From positions 16,106,851 to 16,170,850 of the forward strand of contig NC_079877.1 of assembly GCF_029227915.1 (NCBI RefSeq): a DNA stretch of 64,000 bases. Reading direction: 5' to 3'. A program made the position numbers and the translations under genes. Shown here piece after piece: positions 25,701 through 36,982 of this stretch. The notes beneath the pieces are model-generated. The model was not told where the DNA came from and made no database searches. It saw only the letters and a list, made by a program, of their open reading frames with translations. Positions within the stretch are counted from its first letter, which is position 1, and every line of letters starts with the position of its first letter. The DNA is from Hydractinia symbiolongicarpus (taxonomy: Eukaryota; Cnidaria; Hydrozoa; Anthoathecata; Hydractiniidae).

Positions 25701-26589
25701 ATATTTCATAAATAAATTTCTGCACATATATAAAAATAATTTTGTAGATTTTCAGTTTTCTTTTATGAAATAACAAAATTTGGGAAAGTATAGCCAGAAG
25801 TAATATTCACTTGAAGTGGGAAGACCTAAAGTCTTCAGGTTAAGACTTAGTAAAGAGTAAACTGTTTCACATGGAGGACACTTAGTGTAATGTGTTACAA
25901 ATCCAGAAGAGCACTTATAGCATTAAGGGTATAATATCTTTTTCATAAACCAACATTCACACGACTTATGATAAAGATAAAGCCTATTGTTACTTCTGCA
26001 AAGCAAATACAGTTGTTTAGCATTTTTCATTTTGCATAAAAAGTTCCTGTGGATATTCAAAAATTAATTGTGAGTGGCACCAGACTGGGCGATTAGTGCC
26101 AAGTAAACGTGTTGCAGATCCAGGTGTACAAAAAATAACTTTCTAACCACTTTGTATTTATACGGCATAAAATTTAGATTATGTATTTAACACTGTGCTT
26201 TAGAAGCTCATTCCCACTTTCTCTGAGCTGGATAAGGTATTTAGTCCTAAACCTGGGACACATTTTATCTGTTTGAATTATTTTTAATCCTGAGAATCAC
26301 TTAGAATGTTTTCGGTACACATGGCTTGTCAAAATTGATATGCTGTCAAAAAAAGTTTATCGGCGTCTCCAAAAATGGCCAAAATTAAGAACTCAGAAGC
26401 TATGATAGTAGTAAAAAAAATTTTTGGGTTCATTTCATCAAACTGGTCTAAAAACATGTAATACTACGTTTCAAGTCATTATTTTAATTTTTACTGAAGT
26501 AATAGGACTTTTACTTAGTATAGTTGCATAGTTTTTCATACCGCTGACACCAAAATGACTGCAGGGACTAATCGGTTTGAAATTAATCT

Positions 26590-26720
26590 ATATTATAATA
26601 CCCGTATACATCTGTCTGTCACGCAAAATGGTAGCTTAGCTGTGCAATAGCGAGAAGCACGCAATGCAGTATAAAAAGGATGGGCGAACCGTGGATTTTC
26701 CACGGGCTAACAACTAGTTT
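26590..26720 (+). repeat. Short dispersed repeat, copy 2
   Basis: Reads ATAATACCCGTATACATCTG, CGCAAAATGGTAGCTTAGCT and CGTGGATTTTCCACGGGCTA, the inverted counterpart of 11650-11760. The GTGGATTTTCCAC stretch is itself palindromic. Confidence 0.6.
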
Positions 26721-28009
26721 ATAATACTTTAATAACAAACTTTTTCTCTTGATGTGTTTTTATTTTCCTGCAAAAGTTGTTGCACAACTCATGTATTAAC
26801 ATTACGATAGAACGAAAAAGTTACTGTGAGACATGGGTTATAAACCTTAAAAATTTCCAGCGAGAAATTTGAAAACTAATGAATGACAAAATCGCAAAAG
26901 TTTATCTTCAAATTTTAAATTTTTGTTAATGTAAAAGTAATCCACATGAAAAAAGTTTTGATGCTTTTTATGAAGAAATCTTCCATATTAGCCATATGGG
27001 GTAACTTGATGAACAATGCATTTTTCAGGTGTTCTCAAATATGTGTAGTATAATCTTAAAATATGTGATGTAATTTTCCTCTTTAAGTTTTGACTTTTCA
27101 CCCAGCTCCTTTCATGCTTTTAGTCTAGCTAGCTATAGCGAAAAAGTTTAATATTCAAACTTGACCTATTTTACTGAGTATTAAGTAATAAATGCTAGTT
27201 TAATCCTAAATGTAACTATAGTAGCTAAGCTACCTGTAAGAACAACATCAAACAACATCGAGGCTGTTTTCTTTGTAAACAAACCCATTGGTATTTTTGT
27301 AATAAGTACCAAATTTTATGTGTTCATTTCTTGCGCTTATTAGTGTAACCAAAGTGCCCTGTACGTAAGTCCTAAAAATTTATGTCATTGGCTCACTCTT
27401 TACGAATGACACAACGTAACAAAGGAAAACCATGCTTTGCTATTTCCCGTAACCTATACCGAGATTTGGTTGTGATATATATCAGAATTAATTGTCTTTA
27501 AAACTGAATTTAGCCTCGTTCTCAGAAAAGAATCTGTCAAAACAAGGATTTAAGCCTTAGCCCGGACAAGTTTTAGGCGTCCAGGCCCTGGGCTGTCTCT
27601 ATCTATCTATCTCTCTATCTTCCCAGGCGATATTAAAGATTCCGCATTCGCCGGCGGAAATCAAAAAGTAAAATTAAGAAAAGCAATAGAAACATGTTGA
27701 TTTGAGTATGCCGCAACGTAAGAGATGGCCTCAATTCTTTTGCTTACTTTGACATGACCCCTGGCGAAGAATTGATAGACATTCCAATGTCAATTATTTC
27801 TTTCTATGTTTTGTTCTTTTGTAGCTACTTCAGATAAAATGGTGTTTTGGCATAATTTTTTTTTTTTTTTTTTTTTTGGGATAATCTCGATTTAATATCT
27901 TTGTCTTTAGACCTTCGGGAAATAATAATACAAAATGGTGATGATTGGTAAGAGATCTTCAACCTGACGGATATCAAATGTGCTCTGTTCTTTTTTTTGC
28001 TTTGCAAGT

Positions 28010-28135
28010 CTAGACCGCGCATGGCCGCTGATTGGTTGCTTAAAACATGTACGGGCAAGAATTTGGCGATTCTCACGTGGTGGTTTTTTTAGTGGCGTGG
28101 TTGGGAAGAGAAGAAGAAGTATTTACGTAAGTCTT
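28010..28135 (+). promoter_or_regulatory. Promoter-like patch of unknown target
   Basis: A less AT-rich patch contains an inverted CCAAT box (TGATTGGTTG, about 28030), an E-box CACGTG (about 28075) and a GTGGCGTGGTTGGG motif. It is followed by a purine-rich stretch ending in a perfect donor, TTTAC|GTAAGT. It could start a non-coding RNA or a gene whose later exons were not recognised. No downstream coding exon was found. Confidence 0.3.
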
Positions 28136-28879
28136 TTCGAATTGTTTGTTAAATGTTGAATTTTTGACTTGCTATTTACTGATTAAACTGCTAATTGTTA
28201 GCTAAATTGTTATCAATATTTGAAGCTTACCTGTTATTTCGAAACAGCTGACCATAGCTTAGCTAGTTAGCTAGCTAGCTAGCTACAGTCACTATGTGAA
28301 GCAGCATGCCAGTGACACGATGGGTTCTGACAGTAACTATCATCTAAATGGCTAGCATCTCTATCAATATCAACATAATTAGTTAAGACATAGAAAGTAA
28401 ATTTATCGACCTTTTTTAATATAAAATAATTTAGTTTTAGGGGTGATACTAAGAAATTTTAGGATAATTTTATCAAGCCGATAGACTTTAGGTAAAAAAG
28501 TCAAGTATATATGGTTAAACACTTTCTCTCAGAAGCATTGTTTCACTCATTCTAAATGTAAATGGTATAAAAACCGCATATACACTAATATTTTGAATCG
28601 AAAATCAAAAGACACCTGGAACTGAATATCAGGCGCGGATCCAGGGTTTGTCAGATAAGTCGCGTGACTAAGTGTAAATTTGACGAAAAATGTTAGCCAA
28701 GCGAATAATGTCGACGATCCAGGTGTTTTTAATATAACTATAATATAAACTTTGCAAAACTCTTTCAATATTCTTGAATGCGCTTTTTGTCTGTAAACTT
28801 GTAAAGTGGTGAAACACATTGTATTTTTTTTAATGTCTAAATATGCATAATAAATGTCTTTTTTTTACATTGTGTTAAG

Positions 28880-29440
28880 AACCAAAAATTCTTTTATATA
28901 TTTTCTCTTCTTGCATCGTATTTAAATTCAAAAATTCTTCTTGTTAATGATCCCCTCTTTAAAGATGCAAATTTTTCCTGTTGTTGCATCGTCTAGTACA
29001 GAAATTCTTTTTGTTCGTGATTTCTATCTGTAAATGTGCAAATATTTCCTGTCGTTACTTTTGGTACAAAAATTCTCTTTGTCAGTAATTCTCGTCTTTA
29101 AAGATGCAAATATTTTCTGGTCATTTCATCGCCTTTTAATTCAAGAATTTTTCTTTTCGATGACCCCTCTTTATAGATGCAAATATTTTCAGTAGATGCA
29201 TCACCTTAAAATACAAAAATTGTTATTGTCAATAATTCTCGTCTTTGAAGATGCAAGTGTTTTCCGTCGTTGCATCGTCTTTAACTACAGAAATTCTTTT
29301 TGTCAATGATTCCTTTCTATATATATAAAAAAAATTTGTCGTTGCATCATGTTGAAATTCAAACATTCTTTTTTTAGTGATTCCTTTTTAAAAATTCATA
29401 TATTTTCAGTTGTTCTAAGGCCTTTGTATTGAATTCCTCT
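28880..29440. repeat. Diverged ~70-bp minisatellite
   Basis: About seven or eight degenerate units of roughly 70 bases. Each contains an AAATTCTT block, a TGATTCCTCTTT block, GATGCAAATATTTTC and GTTGCATCG. Divergence between units is high, so the array is old. It runs directly into the 35-bp array and shares its GCAAATATTT...GTC words. Confidence 0.75.
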
Positions 29441-29461
29441 TGTGAGTGATTCCTCTCGTTA

Positions 29462-29745
29462 AATATGCAAATATTACTGGATTTGTACCGTCTTTGAATA
29501 TGCAAATATTTCTGGATTTGTACCGTCTTTATATATGCAAATATTTCTGGATTTGTACCGTCATTGAATATGCAAATATTTCTGGATTTGTACCGTCTTT
29601 GAATATGCAAATATTTCTGGATTTCTTTCGTCTTTATATATGCAAATATTCCTGGATTTGTACCGTTTTTGAATATGCAAATATTTCTGGATTTGTACCG
29701 TCTCTGAATATGCAAATATTTCTGGATTTGTACCGTTTTTAATAC
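29462..29745. repeat. 35-bp minisatellite, about 8 units, ATGCAAAT in each
   Basis: Eight near-identical 35-base units run from the AATATGCAAATATTTCTGG word to TTTGTACCGTCTTTG, plus a degenerate ninth. Because 35 is not a multiple of three and the unit lacks stops, repetitive ORFs run on both strands; these are artefacts. Each unit carries the POU octamer ATGCAAAT. Confidence 0.92.
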
Positions 29746-30028
29746 GCAAAAGTTTCGTTCGTAATTATGGCAAGACTTGTTATTGGCAACATTGTGTAAA
29801 TAAGCATATGTTTTATCGGAAAAAGCGTGTTTATATGATACTGTTTTTTTTTCATCTAACAAAATGGCATTTTTTGAACATGAATGAGGATGCCAGAGTA
29901 AAGTTAGGTAAGATTTTGAAATACCATGTTGAGCTAAGTTTTAAAACATGAATACTTGAAGCGCTAACCGGTTAGAGCACATGTGTTTTGACTATATCAA
30001 GACACGTATTTTTTTGTATTATTGTTTT

Positions 30029-30212
30029 TATATATGGTTGTATTATTTTCGCTTGTTGCGTACACGTTTTTTTCCTATATATATTGTTGTATTATTTTCG
30101 CTTGTTGCGTACACGTTTTTTTCTATATATATGGTTGTATTATTTTCGCTTGTTGCGTACACGTTTTTTTCTATATATATGGTTGTATTAATTTCGCTTG
30201 TTGCGTACATGT
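30029..30212. repeat. ~47-bp minisatellite, about 4 units
   Basis: Four units of about 47 bases, each with TATATGGTTGTATTATTTTC, GCTTGTTGCGTACACG and a T run. A partial unit precedes them. Long open frames here on both strands are by-products. Confidence 0.9.
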
Positions 30213-30989
30213 TTTGTTTGATGAAACTTTTGTTTACTTCTATTTTGTTATACATCTCTTTGTTTTACATTTAACTGACATGTCATAAGACAGGACCTTT
30301 TTTGACACCAAAATTTGCTTTGCTTGTTTGTAGATGGTCCTTTACTAGAATTTTTTTTATTGTACATTTGAATTTTTCCGTATGTAAGTATGATAACGGA
30401 AAATCTAATACTGAAGCTTTTTTTATTGTATATTGTTGATGCCGTAAAAGTTTACGCGGACACCGTAAGTTTTTATTTGTATGTCCATGGGACAAAAACT
30501 TTAAGCATAGGTGTTTGTTCGAACTTTTACAGTATTAATGTGTTTATAAATACACGTTTGTAAATACTGTAAATAATTTTTCTATACGCATACTATGTTT
30601 TACTTCTTTGTTTCCCGGATCCTAGTCCTGATATTTTTTTATTTTTATTTTTTGTTAAACTACTAACTGACAATTTTTTCCTATTATGCGGACTCGAGGG
30701 CTAAAATATGCTGATATCAGCAGCAAAATTCTGTGAATCATAACGCAGAACCACATTTTTTCGAAATTACAAGGGCTTGGGGACGGTTTTCATAGTATTG
30801 GGTAGCGCTGAAACTTGTGAAAGCGACACAGCTAAACTTCACGGTTAATTAAGAAATAAGGATTTCGAACGAGAGACAATGCAAAGAAATGTCATGAATA
30901 GTATAAGTGAAAGAAGAGGGAGTTTTAATTAACAATTAATTTGATTTGCAAGATTTTGAAGCGACTGAGAATGAGAATTTATAACAGTG

Positions 30990-31300
30990 ACCCTTTTTTA
31001 TCTGATGATGGGGGGGTGGTCGCATTGGATATAATACTTATTTTGAGATTTTGAGCCGCGTGGTACGAAAAGCACGTTTGTTTTTAAATAATAGTTCAAA
31101 GTACAAGTAGCTCTATTATGATAATGAAGCTAGCTAGCTAGCATAATCTAAAGAGAATTCTGTAATTTTAATAATATGTTAGATAGCTATATGGACTTTT
31201 TGCAATCTTCCCGTAGCAGTGAAAAGTCAAAGCTTTAGTATATAGCTTGGTAGGTATGCAGAGTATTGTATGCTTGCCAAATATGTTGTCGCCGCAAGCT
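30990..31300. repeat. Dispersed repeat, copy 2 of the 25370-25700 family
   Basis: Shares TCTGATGATGGGGG, an AGCTAGCTAGCTAGC block, AATTCTGTAATTTTAA, CAGTGAAAAGTCAAAGCTT and ATATAGCTTGGTAGGTATGC with the copy 5.6 kb upstream, in the same orientation. Confidence 0.6.
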
Positions 31301-31515
31301 CTTCTGCAAATTTCTCTTTTATCGAAGAGAAACATACTTTTTTGAATGAATTTCTCAGATTTTCAAGTCTGTAACAGAAAATATTTAAATTGTGTCAATT
31401 GTACATTACTGCCAAATGACATTTTGGACAAGTAAAAATAAAAATATATATTTTAAATAAAATAATAGTTACTTTTTATAGATCTTATAGAAAAGTAAAT
31501 AAAAAAATAAAATAC

Positions 31516-31768
31516 CTCTTTGACAACATCTCCAGCCACCGATCGAACGATTTCAAAGAGATCATTTGCTATAAACTCTTCATTCAACCAAAACGAAATG
31601 TCTTTATAAGATGGTGGGTACTTGCTAAATGGTTTAAAAACAGCATTTTCTTTACACTTTGTTTACCTTCAAATTACAACAAGAATCTCGGATGTGTATT
31701 CCAAAATAATCGAATATCTGGAATATGGGACAATTTCATAGCGAATCGTTCAAGTCCACCTGCACCAG
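31516..31768 (-). pseudogene. FARS2: Relic of a mitochondrial phenylalanyl-tRNA synthetase exon
   Basis: FARS2 charges mitochondrial tRNA-Phe. On the minus strand, after an acceptor-like TCTTTTTAG, the sequence reads GGLERFAMKLSHIPDIRLFW and then RFLL, followed by an in-frame TAA at 31676-31674 where the family has Gln. After a frame change comes FKPFSKYPPSYKDISFWLNE, then NDLFEIVRSVAGDVVKE, ending at a donor-like GAG|GTATTT. This is the end of the catalytic core and the start of the anticodon-binding domain. No neighbouring FARS2 exons were found on either side. The stop, the frameshift and the isolation make it a pseudogene fragment. Retained splice borders suggest a duplicated genomic exon, not a processed copy. 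Confidence 0.8.
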
Positions 31769-31917
31769 CTAAAAAGAAAATATAAAACAATCACGTTTTA
31801 CATGGTGGAAAACTCCACCAGTAAAAGATTATAAACTTTTCAGAGCTTCTAATGAGAATTTTTTCTTGATTTCTAGCGCCGGTCTTCAATTTATTTCAAT
31901 TTGGAAAGGCCATTTGC

Positions 31918-32032
31918 CTACTTCACGTCGGAAGCTTGTGTTTCACGTCGGCAAACTTGTACTTCACGTCGGCAAATTTGTGCTTCACGTCGACAAACTT
32001 GTACTTCACGTCGACAAACTTTTGTATCACAT
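31918..32032. repeat. 21-bp minisatellite, about 5 units
   Basis: Five units of about 21 bases, consensus CTTCACGTCGGCAAACTTGTA with R at the eleventh base. A single related unit, CTTCATGTCGGCAAACTTTT, occurs near 63231, so the monomer belongs to a dispersed element. Confidence 0.85.
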
Positions 32033-32221
32033 TAACATTTAAGTAAGATGAAAGTGAAGGCAAAACTTTAAGTTCAATTTACATCCAATGTAAAAACCAG
32101 CGTCGGAAAAAATTTGTCAAATGTTTGGTGCAAAGAGCGAAAGACCATAGTTTTAAAAAAATAAGCTGAATTTCTGTAAAAAACATGTACATGACGGATT
32201 AAGCGCCCGGTATTTTCCTTT

Positions 32222-32294
32222 TATCTTGAACTTTCTCTATCTCGAACAAATTTTTCGGTCTCTAGCGAGTTCGAGATAAGGAGATTCCACTGTA
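32222..32294. mobile_element. Solo Tigger/pogo-like terminal inverted repeat
   Basis: Read on minus from 32294, it begins TACAGTGGAATCTCCTTATC followed by TCGAACTCGC and TTCGAGATAGAG. The starting CAGTGGAATCTC..CTCGAAC pattern with a TA duplication is typical of Tigger-like mariner termini. No matching second end or transposase was seen nearby. Confidence 0.6.
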
Positions 32295-35200
32295 TTATTA
32301 AACAATACTTATATGTAAATTAAATTTCTTAAAAGTTGAACAGCGGCTGATAATGACAACGCTATGATGGATCATGAAAATCATTATATTCCGTTATTGT
32401 CAAAGATTTTATATATTTTTACTTATTTTAACTTTCTCCAAAGAAGACCACACAAGCACTTCAAAAAACGTTTTCAGACCTGACGATTGTAAGATCGTTA
32501 CTTTCGAGATCCCAGTGATTATTCTTTACTAAAAAAATGTAATGAGCAAAAAAATTAAACAACGAAAGTCTATTTAAAGCCAACCTGTACATTCTAGCTA
32601 ATCCACCGACTCCTAAGCCAGATATAAAATTACGTATAGACTGAGATATCACCAACACACACCCTTCATAGTTGATAACTGTCAATTACAGCTGACAATG
32701 GCTGGGAGGTGAACGCCGATCAGACACGGATGAAACAAGTCTGCATAAGTGCACTTACTGTACAAGCAGAACAAGCAATATACAGGTAGAAGCACCACAG
32801 AATACCATGATACTACAGAATACCAGTGTTTGCTTTTTGAAGTGCAAAAGTTTCAAAAATGACCGAAATAATGTTATTTTTGTATATTTTAACCATGTAT
32901 ATAGAATATGAGCATAATACCCCAACAAAACTAGCATTTCTTTTTACTTTTAAAAAAAATTATCTTCATTTCAAATGGAATTTTTTTTTATAAAAATTTG
33001 TTAAGATCCTTTTTATTTTGAATGCACTTGAAAATACGTCTGCACTGTTTGGTGATTTTCGTTGCTCAGTCATATAAGTATAACCAAGAAATAAGCTTGA
33101 TACAAAAACAAAACAGTTGGAGAAATATTTGTTTAAAAAGGGCCACTGGTATTTTGCCAAATGTAAAATATTTTTAACATACTTTTACAAACTAGATATA
33201 GATTGACAATTTTTAAGAAAATAGTGTCTTATTAAGTCTCTTAACAATGTTTTTTGTAAGTCAAGTTTTCTCAATACTTCCAATGCATTTCAGTATGCTT
33301 TGGAACATTAGTTTAAAAGAACGTTTTTGGGAGCAACGTTGACAGGTCTAAAAATTCATCCATTTAACTAAAACAGTCATCAGGTGGAAGATAAACAGGT
33401 CCAACTTTGGGTTTTTTAAAAACCAGATCAAAATAGACGGCCTAGTTTAATCCACAAATCTCTGAATGGTTGTTTCTCAAGTTAACAGCCCTCAACAAAA
33501 AACAATCTGACAATTTAATTTCATGTGAGCTTCTATTAAATATGCAAAATTCTTAAAACAGTCGAAACATTGAGACTCATGGAACGCTATTTTGGATGCT
33601 TATTTAAAAAGACTTCAGTGTTTTAAACTTAAAATATATACACATTTCTATATATATATATATATACCTAAGGTTCTCATGTTCTCATTTTGATCTGCAA
33701 GAAATGTTTTTGATGTGAACAAGTGAACACGTATATCTTTGGGATGAAGAAGGTTCTTTCATAGGATTCAGAGACACAAAAATGGTTTTGTTAATAAAGT
33801 GCTAATAAAAAAAATGTTCACAAGAAAAATTTTCTTAGTAATTTTAGACTTACTTTGTTATTATTCTGTAGACACAGGTCATTAATGTGCAAAATTTAGT
33901 ATAGTATATATGTACATAGTATACTGAATTAGTATTATATATGTACTGTTTTTTTAAGAAACAAAACTGATTCCTAAAAGGCATATTAGGTATAAAATTT
34001 TACAAACACATCCATATTTTGCCTGAAACTCTGTATTTTGTTATTTTTTCTTGTTATTTGTGTAAGAATTTGAACTTGCGTGAAAATCAATGCTGAAGTA
34101 ATACATTCATTTTGCTATGGCATGAAAGTAATACTGGCGAAATAGATTTTTTACTGTGTAAAAATTAATATGCATGAAAATAAGAATGAAAAAGGTAATC
34201 TAACTACTTACAATAACCAATATTAAAAAGATCTTCCATACAATATGATTTTAAAATTATCAAAGAATCACTTAAAAAACCCAGTAATATGATAACAACT
34301 GGCATTTTGCTGTACCTACTAGTGGTATTTTTTAGTGCGTTTGGGTTATGTTTGGAAATGCTAGCAAATAGACAAGCTGTTAATTTAACTCCCGTTCCTT
34401 TACAATTGAAATATGCTCCCACTGAAATATTTAAATAACTTGGGTGAAATTACTTACTGTTGATTTAGCTGATGTCTGCAACTTTATTATAGCACCCCGA
34501 AACCATCATAACATCTAATTTCCACGAAACAAAACAAGACATATGGAAAAAATGAATCTCCGTGCGTAAAATCACTGTTAGAATATAATTAAATTTTCTT
34601 GTGGGCAAATACATTTTTTGTATAGAAAAAAAGTCAATTTTTCAACTTCATACCACTGCGCCTTTTGAGATTTTTAGCGAAATTTTCGCTGCTAAGGTAA
34701 ACGGTGCTGGGGTCAACCTTGCTATTTTCTAGCTTTTAGCACATTTTCTTGCGACGATTTTTCTTTTAAATGGACATGGAGTCTTAAATCGCCATTCTTG
34801 TTTATTGTCATAAAAAAAAACGGTAAATTTGAGGTAGCTTAACAGACACATTTTTTGGAGTTTCTCTAAGGTAAAAACGTTTTTAAAAAACACACAACTT
34901 AAATTTCGTTAGAGCGTTTCAATTTTGAGGTCCATATAGAACCCCTGGAGAAACGGAATTGCATTAATTTTAAATTCATGCATGTCAAAATATTATATGT
35001 CTAAGCACCTGGTTATGTCAAGAAGGCATACTGAGGGATGGACTGTTTGCATAAGAATTTGATAGACTGAAAAACTTTTATTTAAATTCGTGTTAATTTT
35101 TCCTTAATTTTTTGATGTTTGGAAAACGTTAATCTCTTAAACAAGGAAGATAAAAATTGGAAAAAACAAGCAGCTATATATTTTTTATATATATATATTT

Positions 35201-36326
35201 ACTATAATATCTTTCAAAAAAAAATCCACTTATATATACCATGTTAAAAATAACTAAATAAAGCTTTCTTAGATAATACAGAATATATATACTGCAAATA
35301 AACAAGTTAGCTGTTGTAAAAATTAATTATTTTGAACTGTCACAAAACAAAAGCTACTAAATGAAAAAACTTGTAGCGAGAAGAGTTAAATTTCAGGAAA
35401 AAACAACAACACAAATACGAATACAAATACGAAATGCAAATGTTGCAAAAAGTAAAAATTTTAAAAGATCATGCATTCAGAATATTTTTCTGCCAAATCA
35501 ATTCAAAGTGGTATCACGGTTTGTCCAGGTTGCGAAATACTGTCAAAACACAACCGTTACAATAGTTAGTAGTTTTGTATGAATTTGTTTAAGAACATAA
35601 AACTATTGATAAAAACATCCTTTTTGGATTCATGTGATGCTCGATTACCTGTGTTATGCTTTTATTGTGAATCTATAAAGAATATACCATAACAAAGTCT
35701 ATGTTTCTAATACACAGTTCTTATAAAAGCATGCAGATGACAATCATCCTTCGGAAGTGTTAACTAGAATATTTAATTTATGAGCTACCATTTGGGAATT
35801 TATTAAGACACAAAAAAAAATGTTTACGCATTATCTTTTTCATTATATTTTCTTACTTATATATAAATATTTTTTCAAGTTTAATAATTAGAAATATTTT
35901 TGTCTTTTTATTCCACTTCTGAAAATCGAGCAAATATGTACATAAATTCTGTTTATATCAGAATTATAATATATCAATATGCAATATAATAATATGATAA
36001 GAGATATTTTAAAATATGATAAGACAATTTTGCATTTTTATATCTGACATATGACATTTAATTAAGTTCCAATATTTAAAAATAGCAGGCCTAGCTTACA
36101 GTACATAATAATTATTTTCTGAGGAAGCTCGTTTTATATAATATTTTAATAACACAACATCATCTATATACATTTTAACATACTTGATTTAATATCAGTC
36201 ACTTCTTGAAATAACAAAACATAAAATTTCCTTTTTAAACACCAGCTATATGGAAATATATATATACATTAACATGTTATATTCAAGTTAACATGTTATA
36301 TTCACCATGTGATAGGTTAACCCTTC
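32295..36326. other. AT-rich intergenic region without recognisable gene
   Basis: No coding family, tRNA or clear transposon was recognised. Open stretches at 32461-32685, 32755-32937, 34204-34422 and 35361-35582 have no family resemblance. A (TA)n run lies near 33650-33666, and several TATATA-rich stretches lie near 35170-35300 and 36250-36290. Part of the low end may be 3' UTR of the minus-strand gene at 36327-36581. Confidence 0.5.
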
Positions 36327-36581
36327 TTATTCATGTTCATCTCCAATAGTAAAACTTACAGAACGCAATTTTTTAACATCTCGGATGTTCATACCAGAAT
36401 CAGGTGAGTTTGGAGGGGAAACTGATGCTGAAGACAGAACGCTCGTTTGACTTGGAAATGAAAACATGGTCTGTCCTTGATGTTTCACTAGCTTGTCAGA
36501 GGTTATACTCGAAGACGACGAAGACTTTATTAACTGAGGCTTCGTCTTCCAAACAACAGTTGGTAAAGAAGGAGTAGACAT
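36327..36581 (-). CDS. Possible small serine-rich protein, single exon
   Basis: An 84-codon minus-strand ORF. It begins MSTPSLPTVVWKTKPQ, has a run of six serines (residues about 20-25), an SPPNSPDSG segment of proline-directed phosphosite type (about 55-63) and a tail KKLRSVSFTIGDEHE. RSVSF fits the RVxF docking consensus for protein phosphatase 1, so a phosphatase regulator is conceivable; that is inference from a short motif. No membrane segment or signal peptide. The composition is far less AT-driven than its surroundings and looks truly coding. The upstream side holds a full CRE and a divergent short ORF. No homologue was recognised; it could also be the last exon of a longer gene. Confidence 0.5.
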   Translation of the reverse strand: MSTPSLPTVVWKTKPQLIKSSSSSSITSDKLVKHQGQTMFSFPSQTSVLSSASVSPPNSPDSGMNIRDVKKLRSVSFTIGDEHE

Positions 36582-36807
36582 CTTTCTTTAATGTTTTCAC
36601 ACGTTGTTTTGTTTTGTCTTCTCTTGCCAAATGCAGGTAAACATAACACTCCGCCTTTGAAGTTATGTATCACGTGAAATAATTCAATAATGAACCGTGC
36701 GGTGGAGGGAATCACGTGCTTAAACAAAGGTGTTACTATACATAGCACGTTAACAATGCGTGCGTGGGATAAATTAATCGGTTCTCGGTTATCAATCAAT
36801 GACAAAA

Positions 36808-36918
36808 ATGGCGCTGCGAAATTATAATGGCACCGTTTATACGTTTTCTGTTAGTCTTTTGGCCTTCCTCCCGTGTTGGACATTCAGCTTGATACTGACA
36901 TATCTTTATTTAAGATAA
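36808..36918 (+). CDS. Possible 36-residue membrane micropeptide, divergent to the neighbour
   Basis: ATG in a good context (ACAAAAATGGC) opens a 36-codon ORF beginning MALRNYNGTVYTF with one long hydrophobic segment (about residues 11-35) and the end LYLR. It lies head-to-head with the minus-strand ORF at 36581, about 230 bases apart, which fits a shared promoter. No family was recognised. It could equally be the first exon of a longer gene or chance. Confidence 0.25.
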   Translation: MALRNYNGTVYTFSVSLLAFLPCWTFSLILTYLYLR

Positions 36919-36974
36919 TTCCTGGTACGACAAAAGAATTTAGTTTTATTTTTGTTCCCGCACAGCACCCGCAG

Positions 36975-36982
36975 TGACGTCA
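36975..36982. promoter_or_regulatory. Full CRE (TGACGTCA)
   Basis: A consensus CREB/ATF site lies about 390 bases upstream of the minus-strand ORF start at 36581 and in a less AT-rich stretch, a plausible promoter element for that gene. Confidence 0.4.

Larger units (their letters stand above)
21013..28000. other. Gene-poor intergenic region
   Basis: No intact gene recognised. It contains a CRE-type palindrome (21344-21359), a decayed minus-strand ORF (about 22900-23224), a dispersed repeat copy (25370-25700), a short MITE-like repeat (26590-26720) and a CTAT/CTCT microsatellite near 27598-27620. A minus-strand open stretch at 21337-21558, less AT-rich than its surroundings, could be another transposon ORF scrap, but no family was recognised. 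The remainder is AT-rich unique-looking sequence. Confidence 0.5.

Noticed and set aside
27825-28076. Minus-strand ORF with a Lys run
   Set aside because: The Lys run is a poly(T) tract on plus; no resemblance to a protein family and the patch looks like a promoter instead.
29374-29862. A 162-codon repetitive ORF on minus and overlapping ORFs on plus
   Set aside because: All are read-throughs of the 35-bp minisatellite; stop-free repeats open several frames on both strands and the frame rotates each unit.
29981-30288. Three overlapping hydrophobic ORFs (FACCVHVFF-type repeats)
   Set aside because: By-product of the 47-bp tandem array, open in all plus frames at once; no start context or splice support.
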